Part shown: positions 12,501 to 25,905 of the stretch, in pieces | How the letters are laid out: every line of letters starts with the position of its first letter | How positions within the stretch are numbered: position 1 is the first letter of the stretch | Source: Liolophura sinensis | Taxonomy: Eukaryota > Mollusca > Polyplacophora > Chitonida > Chitonidae | Length of the DNA stretch: 64,000 nucleotides | Assembly: GCF_032854445.1 (NCBI RefSeq) | Contig: NW_027017980.1 | Span: 1 to 64,000 of the forward strand | Direction: 5' to 3' | Notes under the pieces: model-generated | Seen by the model: only the letters and a program-made list of their open reading frames with translations | What the model was told of the DNA's origin: nothing | Database searches by the model: none | Translations under genes and position numbers: made by a program

Positions 12501-15500
12501 TGGGATTCATGTTGTGGTCCCGATCATTGGGATTCATGCCGAACCCAATTGGGATTCATGCCGAACCCATTGGGATTCATGCCGAACCCATTGGGATTCA
12601 TGCTTCAGGTGATACCACTGGGACGGATAGAATTTACACTGTAGTTTGGACCATTGGAATTCTTCATTGAATTGGGCATACTATGATCATGCTTCAGTTG
12701 GGACCATTAGAATTAATGGTATAGTTCAGACCACTGGAATTAGTGGGGACCATTAGACTGACGTGTCACTGAAACCGTTGGAATTCATGCCGTAGTTTGG
12801 ACCAATGGAATTTTTCATTCAACTGTTCATACAAGGAACATGTTTCACCTGGGACCATTGGAATTCATGCTGATAATGGGAATCTGCGCTGTAATTTCGG
12901 CCAAGGGCATTCTTTCATCAGCTGAGCCCAATGGGATGCATGTTAAGTGGGAACCATTGGGAGTCCTGATGCAACTGGGTCCATTGAAAAGTCATGATGC
13001 AGTTTGGACCACTGACATTTCATGCTTGAGACCATATTGAGACTCATGCTTTAAGCAGTTAGGCATATTTGCGCTTCAAGTTATTGTTTGGTGGGCTTCA
13101 TGCTTCAGTTCAGACAACGGGAATTTCATTTGAGACCATTACGAATGCTGGTGCTGGTCCCATCAGGCATCATGCTCCTTCTGTGGCACAATAGTCAAGT
13201 CAAGCTCCTTCAGGTCCATGGTCCACATGAATGCAATTCAGAGACTTAAGCTGCAAACTTGGCCAATGGAATCAAATCAAGCCCACTGACTGTCATGCCA
13301 TAAAACAAGGATGGAACTTACTACAACACTGCTTCTTTCGATATGGTTTCTAGCAATAGGGTGCTCGTTTTTCACCTCATGAAGCAAGAGTTGGCGGAAC
13401 TGCAGAGAATGTCTACGCGGCTGCCACTCCTCTCCTGAATCTGAGGACCCTTCATCTGATGTACACGTAGTACATGAGTACTCAGGGTCACTGGCACCAT
13501 TGTGGTGGATAGGCTTGCTGTAAACCTTACCACACAAGAAACAATTAAATGAACAATCAAACTTAAAAAATGCAGAGCAAAACAAACCTGAAATTTAAAG
13601 AAAAACACCACTGAAATATTTTGCCTATACACTTTTAAAAAAAAAAAAAAGATCTTTTCAATAAATAAGTCACAACAACCCTATATCATGTATGTGTATA
13701 CAAAAGTGAATTTTAGACAGCCATGCCTTCGTTGATCAATCATTTCTATCTAATCATATTGCCTCAATTCTCAATCTTCCAGACATAAGCTCCAGTCAGC
13801 TGTTTCCCTTTCTCAGAATCCATGTCCAACCCATTATATTTATAATGGCTACTGTCATAACTTACCGCCATCTGGAATTCGACTACATTGAACTCACTTG
13901 TGGTACGTTTTGGTTTAAAATTGTAAACGTCATTTATACATTACGTTTGGAAATGTTTGACACAGCCATAATTGTAACTGTTGTTTAGTTTCCTTTCAGA
14001 ATGGTTTGAGAGACATTATGCATGGTTGTCCTTCAGAAGCTATACATTCTTATTACCAAAACAGTTTGCATGATTAAACACTATTCTAAAACATGTCACA
14101 GAGCAGAAGCTCATAAAACAACTGTTATTACAGAATGTAACATCTTCATGCACAAAATTATTCATTGGGGGAAGTTGAATGATTTCAGGTTTCCAATTTA
14201 AGTTTTGCTAGCTATGTTAACAGTTTAAAGTGAGAAACAAGAAGTTGAGAATAAACAAGCACTTAGCAGACAGGGAAAAATAAATAAACAAAAGAGACTA
14301 ACACAGCAAGTAAGGTTCGTTGCAATACAGAAAGCATAACAAAATATTTCCAAATGAAGTTTTGGGGAGAATAACTGTTGGTAGGTTTAAAGGGTTTATG
14401 TTAACTTCTGGGAGACAGTAAGAGCAGAGTACAAAAAGAAATCTTAAGCTAGGACAATTTGTTCAAGTAAATGAATATTATAAACGATTCAGAAGCCTGG
14501 AATTTTTCAATTAATTTACACAATTTCTAAAAATCAAGGGAAATCTCCTGACGTCAAGAATAGTCTCAAGTACTTTTTTTTATACTTATCTAGCTTGACA
14601 GTCGCAGTATTACAAATTCTTCCGAAAAATTTCATATTTTCATGCACTGCTATATTTGGAAATATAAGAGTGCATATCCATTACGATGGTAACAAAGGTT
14701 GTGGCTTTCCCCACAGTCTCTGCCTGGTTTTCCCTACCATAATGCTGGCCACTACCATATAAGTGAAATATTCTTGGGTACGGCATAAAACACCAATCAA
14801 TTAAAAAATAAATAAACTAAAATGGTAATAAACAGGAGACAATGATTGTTTCTACTGAGCAAAATTTTAACATGTGATAATTTCTTCAAATACCACTGAA
14901 ACTTTTGATGTGAATAAAGCTTTTATTAGTAAATAATATCTCTGCCTTAGCTGAATCATATCTGAGAATTTAGTATCTTGCCGTGGAAAGTTAATGGGGG
15001 CCGAAGTTTGCAATAGCAATGAACATTCAGAAAGACATGCAAGAAACCGAAGTTACTGCCACTCTGACTGACTGACAAGTAGAGACAAGGGCATGCCAAA
15101 TTACAACTGGCTCTCTCAACTTACAATTGACGTTTCGTCCATAAAGGGCAAATGGGTGTTGCTCTTTGGCAGGGTCAAATCCTCACCCTGAGCAAGAGGG
15201 TGGTCAGGTCTAGCAGTTAAGACCAAACGTTTTGGGAATTTCCTATGGTGGCTCAGTGTGATGTGCTGTAGGCCTATCTGACCCTTACCACCTGAGCTTC
15301 GCGCTGGGCTAGAGTGCTTCACATAGTGCTGTAGTTTAAATTAAGTACGATGGAGAGTTAGTGGGTACTTAATATCAAAGGGTGAGTGTAATCGCATAAA
15401 CAGATTTTACTGAACGTGGGTATGAGTATATCTAGAGCTTTTCAGTACCAGCTGTTTTCAGTTGTCATGACTACTTTGGTAACACAAATTTTCATATCTT

Positions 15501-18500
15501 TAGCAAGGGGGGGACCTCCGTGGCCGAGGTGGTTAGCACGCCGGTACGGCGTAATGACCCAGGTGCCTCTCACCAGTGCGGTCACTGTGAGTTCAAATCC
15601 AGCTCATGCTGGCTTCCTCTAAGTGGGAAGGTCTGTCACAACCTGCGGATGGTCGTGGGTTTATCGGGTTCTGCCCGCCGTCGTGTAGGTAAAATATTCC
15701 TGAGTACCGCGTTAAAACACCAATCAAATAAATAAATCTTTAGCACGGACTTTTGCAACAGTATACACATGTATATCAGGAAGAGCTTTTCATCTGTTCT
15801 CTAAGAGAAAGGCATGGATTCAAAGCTCTTCAAGACTGTTTTTGCCACTTGTCGGCATATTCAAACTGTGAATTCTGTTGGATATGAAATTAAATCCCAG
15901 CATTGTATTGAAACTTCCTTTGAACAATGAACATCAATTACAGCAATATCACTTTACGTTTGGGAGGTAAAAATGCTTATTTATGCACACAAAGCTTTTC
16001 TAATAAGAAATTGATTAAACTTACCCAAAAAGTGGCACTAGAAGGCCAATAATTTAAAATAATCAAGTAAAATGTGTCACTTGATAATTTTTAAACTTTA
16101 GATGAAACGTAGTCAACAGGAACTAGTGAAGTTAACTATCTGAGAGATGGAATCTCAGCTAAGGAAAAGAAATTATAACACTGAAAAACTTTGAGCATAC
16201 ACTCATATATTAACTCTGTTCCAATTAGTCAAAATTCAAAACACTGAATCTTTTTATTTTCAGCTAGTTAACAAAATGGCACTCACCCCAACTGCTTTAT
16301 AGGGACGGTTATCTTTTAGGTGGGGTATTCTGGGGATTCCTGAACTCTTCGCTCGGCTCAATATATTTTCTCCATCCTTGTCTGAAAAAGACAATTTCAT
16401 GGCCATGTCAATCAGTTCATTTTATTTCATTGATCTAATTCATTTCAAGAATTTTTCACTCATATGACAGCACTGAGGTATACAGGTAAAGGAAACCAGA
16501 GGGCCTCGGGTATAAAACCACCACCCTTCTGCAGGTATCTGATGAACCTCATCACTTATTAAACCTCAGTCTGTATTCTAGTCAGGGACATATCTCCTGC
16601 AGGAAAATAAGCAATGCGACTCTGCACATCCAATAAAACACATGAACATATATAACAACATAAATCATTGCTTTGGGACAGTCATGATGTTATTGTACAT
16701 ACGCTTCTGCTCAAACAACATAATGCAAAAGACTGCACAAGATAGGTTACTATAACTGTTTCACCTTTTCGCATTTTTGCATGGTGTTTATTCAAGCATA
16801 TTCTAAAGGCATCATTCTGTGCAGACCGATGTAATTTTAATATACTTTTTGCAAAGCCCCAAGATTTGCCAACCCAGCCAATGCAGTTTTGTCTTCAATA
16901 TCACAACCAATGTAGTTTTGTCTTCAATATCACATCAAAAAGGTGCATAAATCACACAGAGAGTCACTCTTTCATATGCGAAAAGGTTGAGGAATTAGGG
17001 TAGTGTTGTAAATTTATTCAAAATCTTTAATGTATTTAAAAGACTAAACCTGTCCACTTTTCAAGATTGTCCACTTAAAGAACTACTCCTCATTGTACAC
17101 AGCATAAAATGTCATTCTTAGTACATCTGTGTGTTACATGTATGCTAAGGACAGATAAGTGTCAGAGCAAAATGAATGAGGAAACAGTTCGGTCTGAGAT
17201 AGCAGAGAAATTTCACAAGCTAGTCATGCTGACAGGGAAATGACCTGAACTTTTATGGTCATGAGTTGTACAAAATGATCTTTGTCAAATTCCGAGTCAG
17301 TCATCAATGATATATGAATGAGAAAAAAAAATACTTTGTTTTATGTTTTATTTTTTGTGTGTGGATGATGTTTTCAATGCTTTTTTTATAAACACATCTC
17401 TTAAAACCTCCAAACGGTCAAGCAAATAACTGCTACTAGATCAAGAAAATAAATTCATTAGATCAGGACTAAGCTCTGGCACCATCCACTTCCCATTTGG
17501 GCCCAGTTGTTGGAAACTGTATTAGGCAATACTGGTATTAAGTCATATTTTATATTTAAATTTTTAGCCAAACTAAGCAGCCAATGCAGATCTTCGAAGT
17601 CAAAGTATATCAGCAGGAGTTTTAGTTCATATTTAATATAATGTTACACATGTTTTTTAGGCCTCTCTACAAAATTGAAGACTTGGTTTAAAGTTAAATC
17701 TGGTATTAAGTCTCAAACCAGTTTATAACAACCTGATCCTGTCAAGAGGGCTCCTGCAGGTGCTCTTCCCAGATTGGGACCCTCTGAGGAGAAAGCCCCT
17801 GTAGTGAGGGCTCCTGCAGGTGCTCTTTCCAGACTGGGACCCTCTGAGGAGAAAGCCCCTATAATGAGGGCCCCTGCAGGTGCTCTTTCCAGACTGGGAC
17901 CCTCTGAGGAGAAAGCCCCTATAATGAGGGCTCCTGCAGGTGCTCTTTCCAGACTGGGACCCTCTGAGGAGAAAGCCCCTATAATGAGGGCTCCTGCGGG
18001 TGCTCTTTCCAGACTGGGACCCTCTGAGGACAAAACCTCTCAGTGTAAAGACAGCCTGGGCTGAGAGGCGCCCTGCAGAGAGGCCCCCTGTAAAGAGGTG
18101 TCCTTCAGAGATGCCCCCTGTAAAGAGGTGCCCTGCAGAGAGGCCCCCTTTAAAGAGGTGCCCTGCAGAGACGCCCCCTGTAAAGAGGGCCCCTACATGT
18201 TCATGTATTAGTGGAGTTTAAGTATGCTGTAGTTGGACACATTGAGGTTACGCAGTGCCTTGTGAAAAATGCGACCCATGTACATGCCTTCTGACATGTT
18301 TGTAACAAGAGCTCTGGGAAGGTCAGATTTCTAGCCAAGACTTTTGCCATCCTGGATAACATTTGTCCTAGGTACACATGCACCCTGTAGTAAACAAATA
18401 TTAAGACCAGGCTGCTCTCTGTAAAAATTTTCCGTGTGATTATCCAGGGGATGGGGAACGATTATACTATAGGGAAGTAGACACAAAATGCAGCTTTCAT

Positions 18501-21500
18501 CTGACATATCCGTGAATTCATCAGAATTGATGAATTTTTGTAAAGATTTCCCTTTCATGATGAAGATAAATCAATGTGACCTTACTTTTATTAAGTATAG
18601 GATTCCTAACTTTCTTAAGAAGCATACAGTTTAGTTGTCTGTTGACCAGACAAAAAAAAAAAAAAACAAACAACCTGTTCATTATCCCTGAAATATGTGC
18701 ACCAAAATTACCCACCCAGAAATGCAGTCAGAATTGCACATGCATACATAAAAAAACATAAGTATACTTGCAGATTATAAAGAGCAATGAATGCTTTAAG
18801 CAGATTTGTATCTCTCCATCTTTAACTTTGAAAACAATTTCAGTTACTATTAAAGTTTGGTGATGTAATATTGAATTTGATGGTTTAAGTGAATGGTTCA
18901 CTTTTTGGAATTTTATGAAATATAGCTAAAGGGACATAACAAACAGTTAACAGTTAGCTGGCATGACTGCAAACAAGTCAATTCTTACACAAATCAGGAC
19001 CCATCACCTATATGCATGGCTGTGAACACTTTGATCCACCATCAACATACCTGTGCATGTGGCCATGTGTTTTTCTGAAGGTTACCACGGATACTCAGTA
19101 AAATCTTATCACTGGATTTGTCAAGTACATTGACAATGTATATGCATGTCATGTTTGTTTATTTGGTGAAAGCTCTTGTTGACATTCCTCTTACATTTTG
19201 GTATTCCTGCTATGAGGTTCAACTATGTCAATGTTTAACACCATTCTTCACAGTTAAATATGAAGTGATTAAACAAGCTGAGCAGTTACGTTAAACCAAA
19301 AGAAAAAGAAAAAGAAAAAAAAAAAGAGAACAAAAGACAAAGAAAACCCATAAAACATAATGCAGGGATAAATACCACCTTTCACATTCAAATGCACAAC
19401 ACAGCCATTATAAAAACTTTCCTTATTTTATCACATTAATCATAGGTTAAACTGGCTTAATCCCACAGGTGTTAAGCTGTGAAATAATGCTGTTAAATCA
19501 AGCATGAAAAGGTCAGAACAACACAGCTAACTTGTCACTGCTTGTGCAGGACAGTGCTTCACACTACAACAATTGTCCATGTTAAACTGTGGTTACAGCC
19601 GAGCGAAGGTGAAACTGAATGTTCAAGCTAATGAGCTCTTTCTTCAGGATTCATACGTACACTTCAAAGATTTCATATTCCAGGCTTCTTCAAAGTTTAA
19701 TTTCCAGGCCTCAAATTCACATTTAAGCAGAATAAATCTTTTACACCTATGACCTCATTAATAACAAAAATTATGATACATCAAAAAGCAAAAGCAGGAT
19801 TTGAGCTTGCAACCTCATAGATTAACGACAGATCAACTGATTGTTGCTCGAACACTGCTTTTAACAGCTGGCTGAGGCATGCAGAGAGAGCCCCAAACCT
19901 TTGTTGTAAAATGAAATTTTTTCACACAACAGGAATGACAGATGTAGGTGTTAATTGTTTGTTGTGACAAGTCATTTGTAGGGTTAGCTACAATAACAGC
20001 CTAAAGCATGGAGAGTAGCCACAGCTTAACATACACACTTTCAGTGTGAACTCTTGTCCACACATAACCTTGACCACGGTCAAACAAGTGAAATATCAGA
20101 AATCAGCATGTTATGTATAACTTTTGTATTCACATTTTGTTACAACCCACAGGTTTACTCTACTCTTGCAACCTCTTTTGAGATTGTTTTCTTTGTTATA
20201 TCTTAGTTTTAAGAGTACATTTTCTTTATCCTAAGGTTGTATAGCTTTTTAGACGGTCCTTACCCTTTAATCAAATTCTCCCTGTATACGTAAGTAAAAC
20301 CATGTAATTTGTCTTTCAGACATGTGTAATAGTCAAATTAGAAAGCACTAACAAAGCATCACGCTTTCAAACCAGGCCTGATTATGTACCATAGAAATAT
20401 GCAAAACTCTGCACACCTATCCACCTCATACTATACAAAGTGATAATTTTGTAATTTATGGTACAGCAATTTTTGTCATAACTCTGGTCACCAGCCATGA
20501 ATACTGATTTGTGTAGAGTAAAAATAGAAGGAGCATTCTCTATGCATAAATATGTTCATGTGCATATATGAAGGTGTACAAGGAGACAGGTATTAACATC
20601 CTCAATTTCACCTGTAAACCCCTCTCCCCACCCCCGCAACACCACCAATATATTAGGGCAGATTCTTACAGCAAATTTACTGTACATAACCTAAAATTTT
20701 GCCCTTGAAAAGTTGGTACATTTTCCCTGATTCTGTAAAAATTCATCTAATACACTTAAAAACATGTCTTGAGCTTATTTTAGAAGGTAAAGGGACATTC
20801 TACTGGGTAGAAGATACATGTAAAATTCAGCACCAAAATTAACATGACATTCATTTGACTCCAAAAATGTAATTTTTGGGGAGAAAAGTTTAGGTCATTT
20901 ACCGTATAACAAAATAAGAGAATAACAAGACCCGTGTTAACCGTTCTGCATCAAATGCATCAATAGTAATCAAGCATGAACAATAACAACCTTATTAATT
21001 GTCTGTTACCTAAGTCTGTCTGTGACAATAGTGTCAATAGCTACATGTACTGTGTAAAATGTATGCTACAATATACATGTACAACCTACATGTGGCTAAG
21101 AAAGACATCTACATACATGGTTTTCAAAAGGACCAAGTAGACACCGAAGGTGTGTAAGTCCTGTAAGACTGTGGATCAATGACTTCTTTGAATTGTGTTG
21201 CCAATAAACCGTGCCAGATAGTTTCAATTTCACTGCATTAAATTCAGCCCAATAATGCTGATTCAACTGTCATCTTGATATCTGAACGAAATTACCCTCA
21301 AAACAATATATACATGTTCAACAAACCCATTATAACGACAGGGACTTGGCAAACATCAAGAGTTAACTGTAACACGTGGATCACGTGTACAGAGATCAAA
21401 ACTGAACAAATAAATTATACTAAAAATAAAGATACCTGAGACTCCGAAGAATTCGTGAGCAAAAATATCCATCATGGAGGGGACTTTGTATGTTTCTGTC

Positions 21501-22089
21501 TGCATGGTGAGGCTTAAAATTGTTGACACAATATCCTGTGAGGGGCAACACTTTATGACGAGGCATCAAATTGATGTCCATGAGGTCAACAACCCTTTCC
21601 AATATGTTTTCCCTTCCGAGAAAATAAATTCAAGAATATGAAATCTCTGGCTGCCTGCTCGACGGCCACACAGGTAAACACATCAGAGAGCCATAAAGTC
21701 AGGCAAGACAAAATTAGGAACACAGCATTGTTATCCTCGTTCAGGTATGACTGAACAGGGACGGCAAAACACAGCTGACAAATGCAAGTGTTGCGCCATC
21801 TGCTCGGCTCGGCTCAAGAAACAATATATCGGCTCGTCATCAAGGTAGCAAGGTGAAGCTTGGTAATCAGCTGTCTGACGTGACAAGGTTTCACCTGATC
21901 GGTCTAATATCATCCAGGTAATGATCCACACTCGAGTTCAACTGCTGTTACTGACACCATACCTCGCCTGTACTATACAGTGTATGTCACTCAACTGCTT
22001 TCAAGATCTTCAGGTAATGTGCACAGCTCTAAGCGTAGCATATGAGTATATATTTATATATATACATATATAAACACACACACATATAC

Positions 22090-22120
<31 letters not shown>

Positions 22121-25100
22121 AATCTCAGGTTCTTAGTTGATCCAGACCAGTCATCCCAATAATCCACAGCTCTCTCCACTACCTGTGCTACATTTGTTTG
22201 CCAGCCACACTGATAGGTTGCAGTATCAATAATTAATGACACCACATGCTTTGTGGTCTGTATGTCCCTGGATAGCTTCTCACATAATCATCCAGCATCG
22301 GCTAGACTTTACAGGTCTCCAGTAAACAACAGGCTCAAATCCCAGGTAATGGAATATCCTCATTAACGCTCATTAACAGATCCCAAATGGACTGAGAGAT
22401 GAAGTATTAAAATCCTTTATCATGAAAATCCTTTAAAGGATGGGCACTACCTTACAGTGCTGAAACGGAATTTGCGATCTTGAATGTTTTTGGTAGGTTC
22501 TGAAGACTTTAAATATATATCCACCTGGGAATCTAATTTCTGCTGTTATCCTCCGTGACAAGCAGGTAAAGAACTGACTTTGCCTAATCACCCCCCTGAC
22601 TCCACTCCAAAATGAGGCTTAAATTCCCCCAGTTTCCACACAAGCTACAGGTATGCACTGGAAGGGTAAACAGCCTGCCCATCATAACATGCCAAATCAC
22701 CACATGCTTGCATACAAACAATTTGTCAGTTAATAGTTTTCACACCATCTTAAAAAAAGCACTTCCCAGAGAGCAAGTCCCTGGGGGTGGTAATAGTTTC
22801 CTGGCCCCGCTGGTATTCCTGTGGCTCCCCAGGCCTATTGTCACGGTCCCCACGGTGAGGGGAAGAAGACTGACCTGCTCTAACCTGCAGAGGACCACGC
22901 AGGCTGTAAGCTTACCTCACCTGAGGGGTCTGGTCAATTATACAAATCCTCTGCCACAGGTGGGTCATTGCCTGCATTCCTCAGAAACTGTCAATACTTA
23001 AGCCTGCTTCATGTCAAGCGTAGAGGTGAGAAGAAGTGAAATTAGCTCCAGCTCGGCTCCATTCCTCAGCTGGTCAAATTGATCCAGTCAATCACAACCA
23101 TTATGATTAATAGACATCAATCAGATAATCTCTTTCCAGAAATAATTGCCCTCCTCTGTGACAACTTCCCCAATTTTTCAAATTCAAGAAAGGAACATCT
23201 ATTGTGTTCACAAATAAAGAAAATCCTTTTGCAGCAACAAATGTATGTATGGACTTGAACAATGCCAAGATTCGTAAGTCAGAAATATTACTTGATCAAG
23301 TTTCAATCTCAGATAGCTAGTTAACAAACTCCTTGAGCAGTGGATGTTCCTTGACATGAGAACAAAACTGATTTGTTTGCAAGTCGACACAGTATTTTAA
23401 CAAATTTTCTTGATCAGTACATTAAAGCCTTACTAGAAAACAATCCCAAACTGCCAATAATTTCACGCAGTCATACATGACAGCAGTACTTTATCACTGG
23501 CCAGTTCTAGATAGGGAACAAACCCAATTTGTCCATGCAGTCGTTTGAAAGAAAATATTGAGCACACAGTAGCAAATCCTTCAAACAGCTGTCCACAATT
23601 TCACAGTAAACATGATAAAGTTCCAAAAGTTCTTGATCACAGATCATTCCTTAGCAGAAATGTTTGATCACGCAGTGGTCATCACTTGACAGAGAACAAC
23701 CTGCTTTGTTTGCAAATCCACACAGTATTTAAACAGGTGTTCTTGATCAGCGTCCGTTCCTTGATAGAAAAAAAATCCTAAACTGCCAATAACTTCATGC
23801 AGTGACATACAGCAGAAGTCCTTGATGATAGGCCATTCCTAGAAATGGAACAATTCTGATTTGTTTACAAATCCACATACGATTCTGACCAGTAGTAATT
23901 CCTTGATATAAAATAATCCTAAGTATTTGGCAATTCCTAGGTAGGTAGCTACCCGATTTGTCCACAAATCCATCCAGTCATTTCCAAAATAAGATGTCAA
24001 TCAGTGGTTAATCCTTAAAAGAGCAATTGTCCCTAATTTCACAGTAAAGTTACATACTTTTGATCACTGACCATTCCTTGACACATAACAAACCACATTT
24101 GTCCACAAACTGACAGTGATATTAACCATATACATCACTGACAATCCTGGTATCTTTCACACATGGATCCTTCAAAGAGAACAAAACTATAAAATGTCCA
24201 TTAACAGATCTGTGCATAGACACCTGTACCAGCCAGTGAACACCAATACAGGTATAGTGTCTGGCTAGCAGATTGTATATCTTCACCTTCTGTGTGTACC
24301 TACCCACATATATACCTGCACTGTGAGCTGAATTAGGAATGCAGAGATTGTAATGAATATATTATCCAGCCACATGTCACATGTACTTGCTTTTTTTTTT
24401 TTTGACTAAGGTAAGAAAAGCTGTATTTTTATTTGCTACAAGAATGAAGGCCAAAGGTAGAATGTTATATACTGGTACTTCTCTATTTTCATAATGAAAC
24501 AAACAAATAATTACTTACAGAACAATGGGTAAACTGATTTATATCTTTATGCAGCCTCAAACGTCAACAACGCCCCAAGTAGACGTATTGCTAGTATGTG
24601 TGTTTAACATTTACATACACACACAGTTAATAGGCGATTCTGCAACAGTCGTGTTTTTACATAGAACGAAGGTTCTATATTTAGACACATTTAATGGCAA
24701 GCTTAATTATCGCTGAGCCAAACTTGTTTTGTGTTAAAACGAAAGCTATCAGGAGCTGCATGTCTATTTATCTTAACACCACGAGATCATAAACAATCAT
24801 AAGAGGCAATGTAACGTGTAACTAATGGTTGATATTGATTAGTTACAACAGAACAATGGTCAGTACAGCTTGGACCAGAGTTGCCATTGTACAGTTAAGT
24901 TCTCAGGGGTAATATTAGCAAATACTGCAGTTACCTTTTTGCATATAATATTGTTGAGGAATTAAGGGAGTTATCCAAGTTTCTTGTTCATAAACAAATA
25001 ATGTGCTACTTTATTGTTCATAAACAAATAATGAGCTACTTTATTGTTCATAAACAAATAATGAGCTACTTTATTGTTCATAAACAAATAATGTGCTACT

Positions 25101-25874
25101 TCACTCTTGTTCATAAACAAATAATGTGCTACTTCACTCTTGTTCATAAACAAATAATGAGCTACTTTATTGTTCATAAACAAATAATGTGCTACTTCAC
25201 TCTTGTTCATAAACAAATAATAAGTTACTTTATTGTTCATAAACAAATAATGTGCTACTTTACTCTTGTTCATAAACAAATAATGAGCTACTTTACTGCT
25301 CACAAACAAATAATGTGCTATTCTGGTGTTCATCAAAAAATAATGTGCTACTTTGTTGTTTATCAACAAATTCAAGGGCTAATTTTAGTGCCATCAAGAA
25401 GATTGCAGACATGTACTTGAATATGTTGTTACTAAGTATATGAATTTAGTTATGTATCGAGTTGAAAAGTAAACAAATCAGGGAAAAATATCACGAAACA
25501 TATAGTAGCTACACTGAGAATCATACGACTGTCGCTCTAACTTATGACCATTCCATTTTTCTGTGTCAAAACATAGATGAGTCTTGTTATCTTTTATGAA
25601 CTAATTGACTCTTAATTATGAGTTGCTGGGGCCTCCGTGGCTCAGTCGGTTAGCGCGCTAGCGCAGCGTAATGACCCAGAAGCCTCTCACCAATGCGGTC
25701 GCTGTGAGTTCAAGACCAGCTCATGCTGCCTTCCTCTCCGGCCGTCTAGGAAGGTCTGTCAGCAACCTGCGGATGGTCGTGGGTTTCCCCCGGGCTCTGC
25801 CCGGTTTCCACCCACCATAATGCTGGCCGCCGTCGTATAAGTGAAATATTCTTGAGTACGGCGTAAAACACCAA

Positions 25875-25905
<31 letters not shown>

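Larger units (their letters stand above)
9508..13321. other. Intron of the PLEKHG5-like gene
   Basis: Contains a complete SINE with target-site duplication (10213-10458), a second SINE in inverse orientation (11685-11930), a dispersed repeat copy at 10720-10880 shared with 60.46-60.63 kb, and a decaying minisatellite at 12310-13240. No exon seen. Confidence 0.6.
16382..21435. other. Intron of the PLEKHG5-like gene
   Basis: Contains a SINE relic (16425-16545), a dispersed repeat copy (16850-17010), two GC-rich tandem arrays (17747-18192) and purine runs at 19300-19340. The remaining 18.2-21.4 kb shows nothing I can name. Confidence 0.6.

Noticed and set aside
13322-13587. Longer version of the 13.3 kb exon using the acceptor at 13588
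   Set aside because: The added residues (LFCSAFFKFDCSFNCFLCGK) are unlike a linker and would require phase 1 input that no neighbour provides.
21731-21931. Minus frame MWIITWMILDRSGETLSRQT... just upstream of the 21.4 kb exon, as an alternative first exon
   Set aside because: It ends at a stop with no donor that leads in phase into the next exon.
22054-22245. Minus frame with VAQVVERAVDYWDDWSGS
   Set aside because: GTAGCACAGGTAGTGGAGAG resembles a tRNA-like repeat head and the frame ends in an AT microsatellite; not coding.
22612-22998. 129-codon plus-strand frame
   Set aside because: No recognisable domain, low-complexity composition and no convincing splice or promoter context.
24122-24307. 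Minus frame MGRYTQKVKIYNLLARHYTC... as an exon
   Set aside because: No adequate acceptor or donor, and it borders the degenerate repeat.
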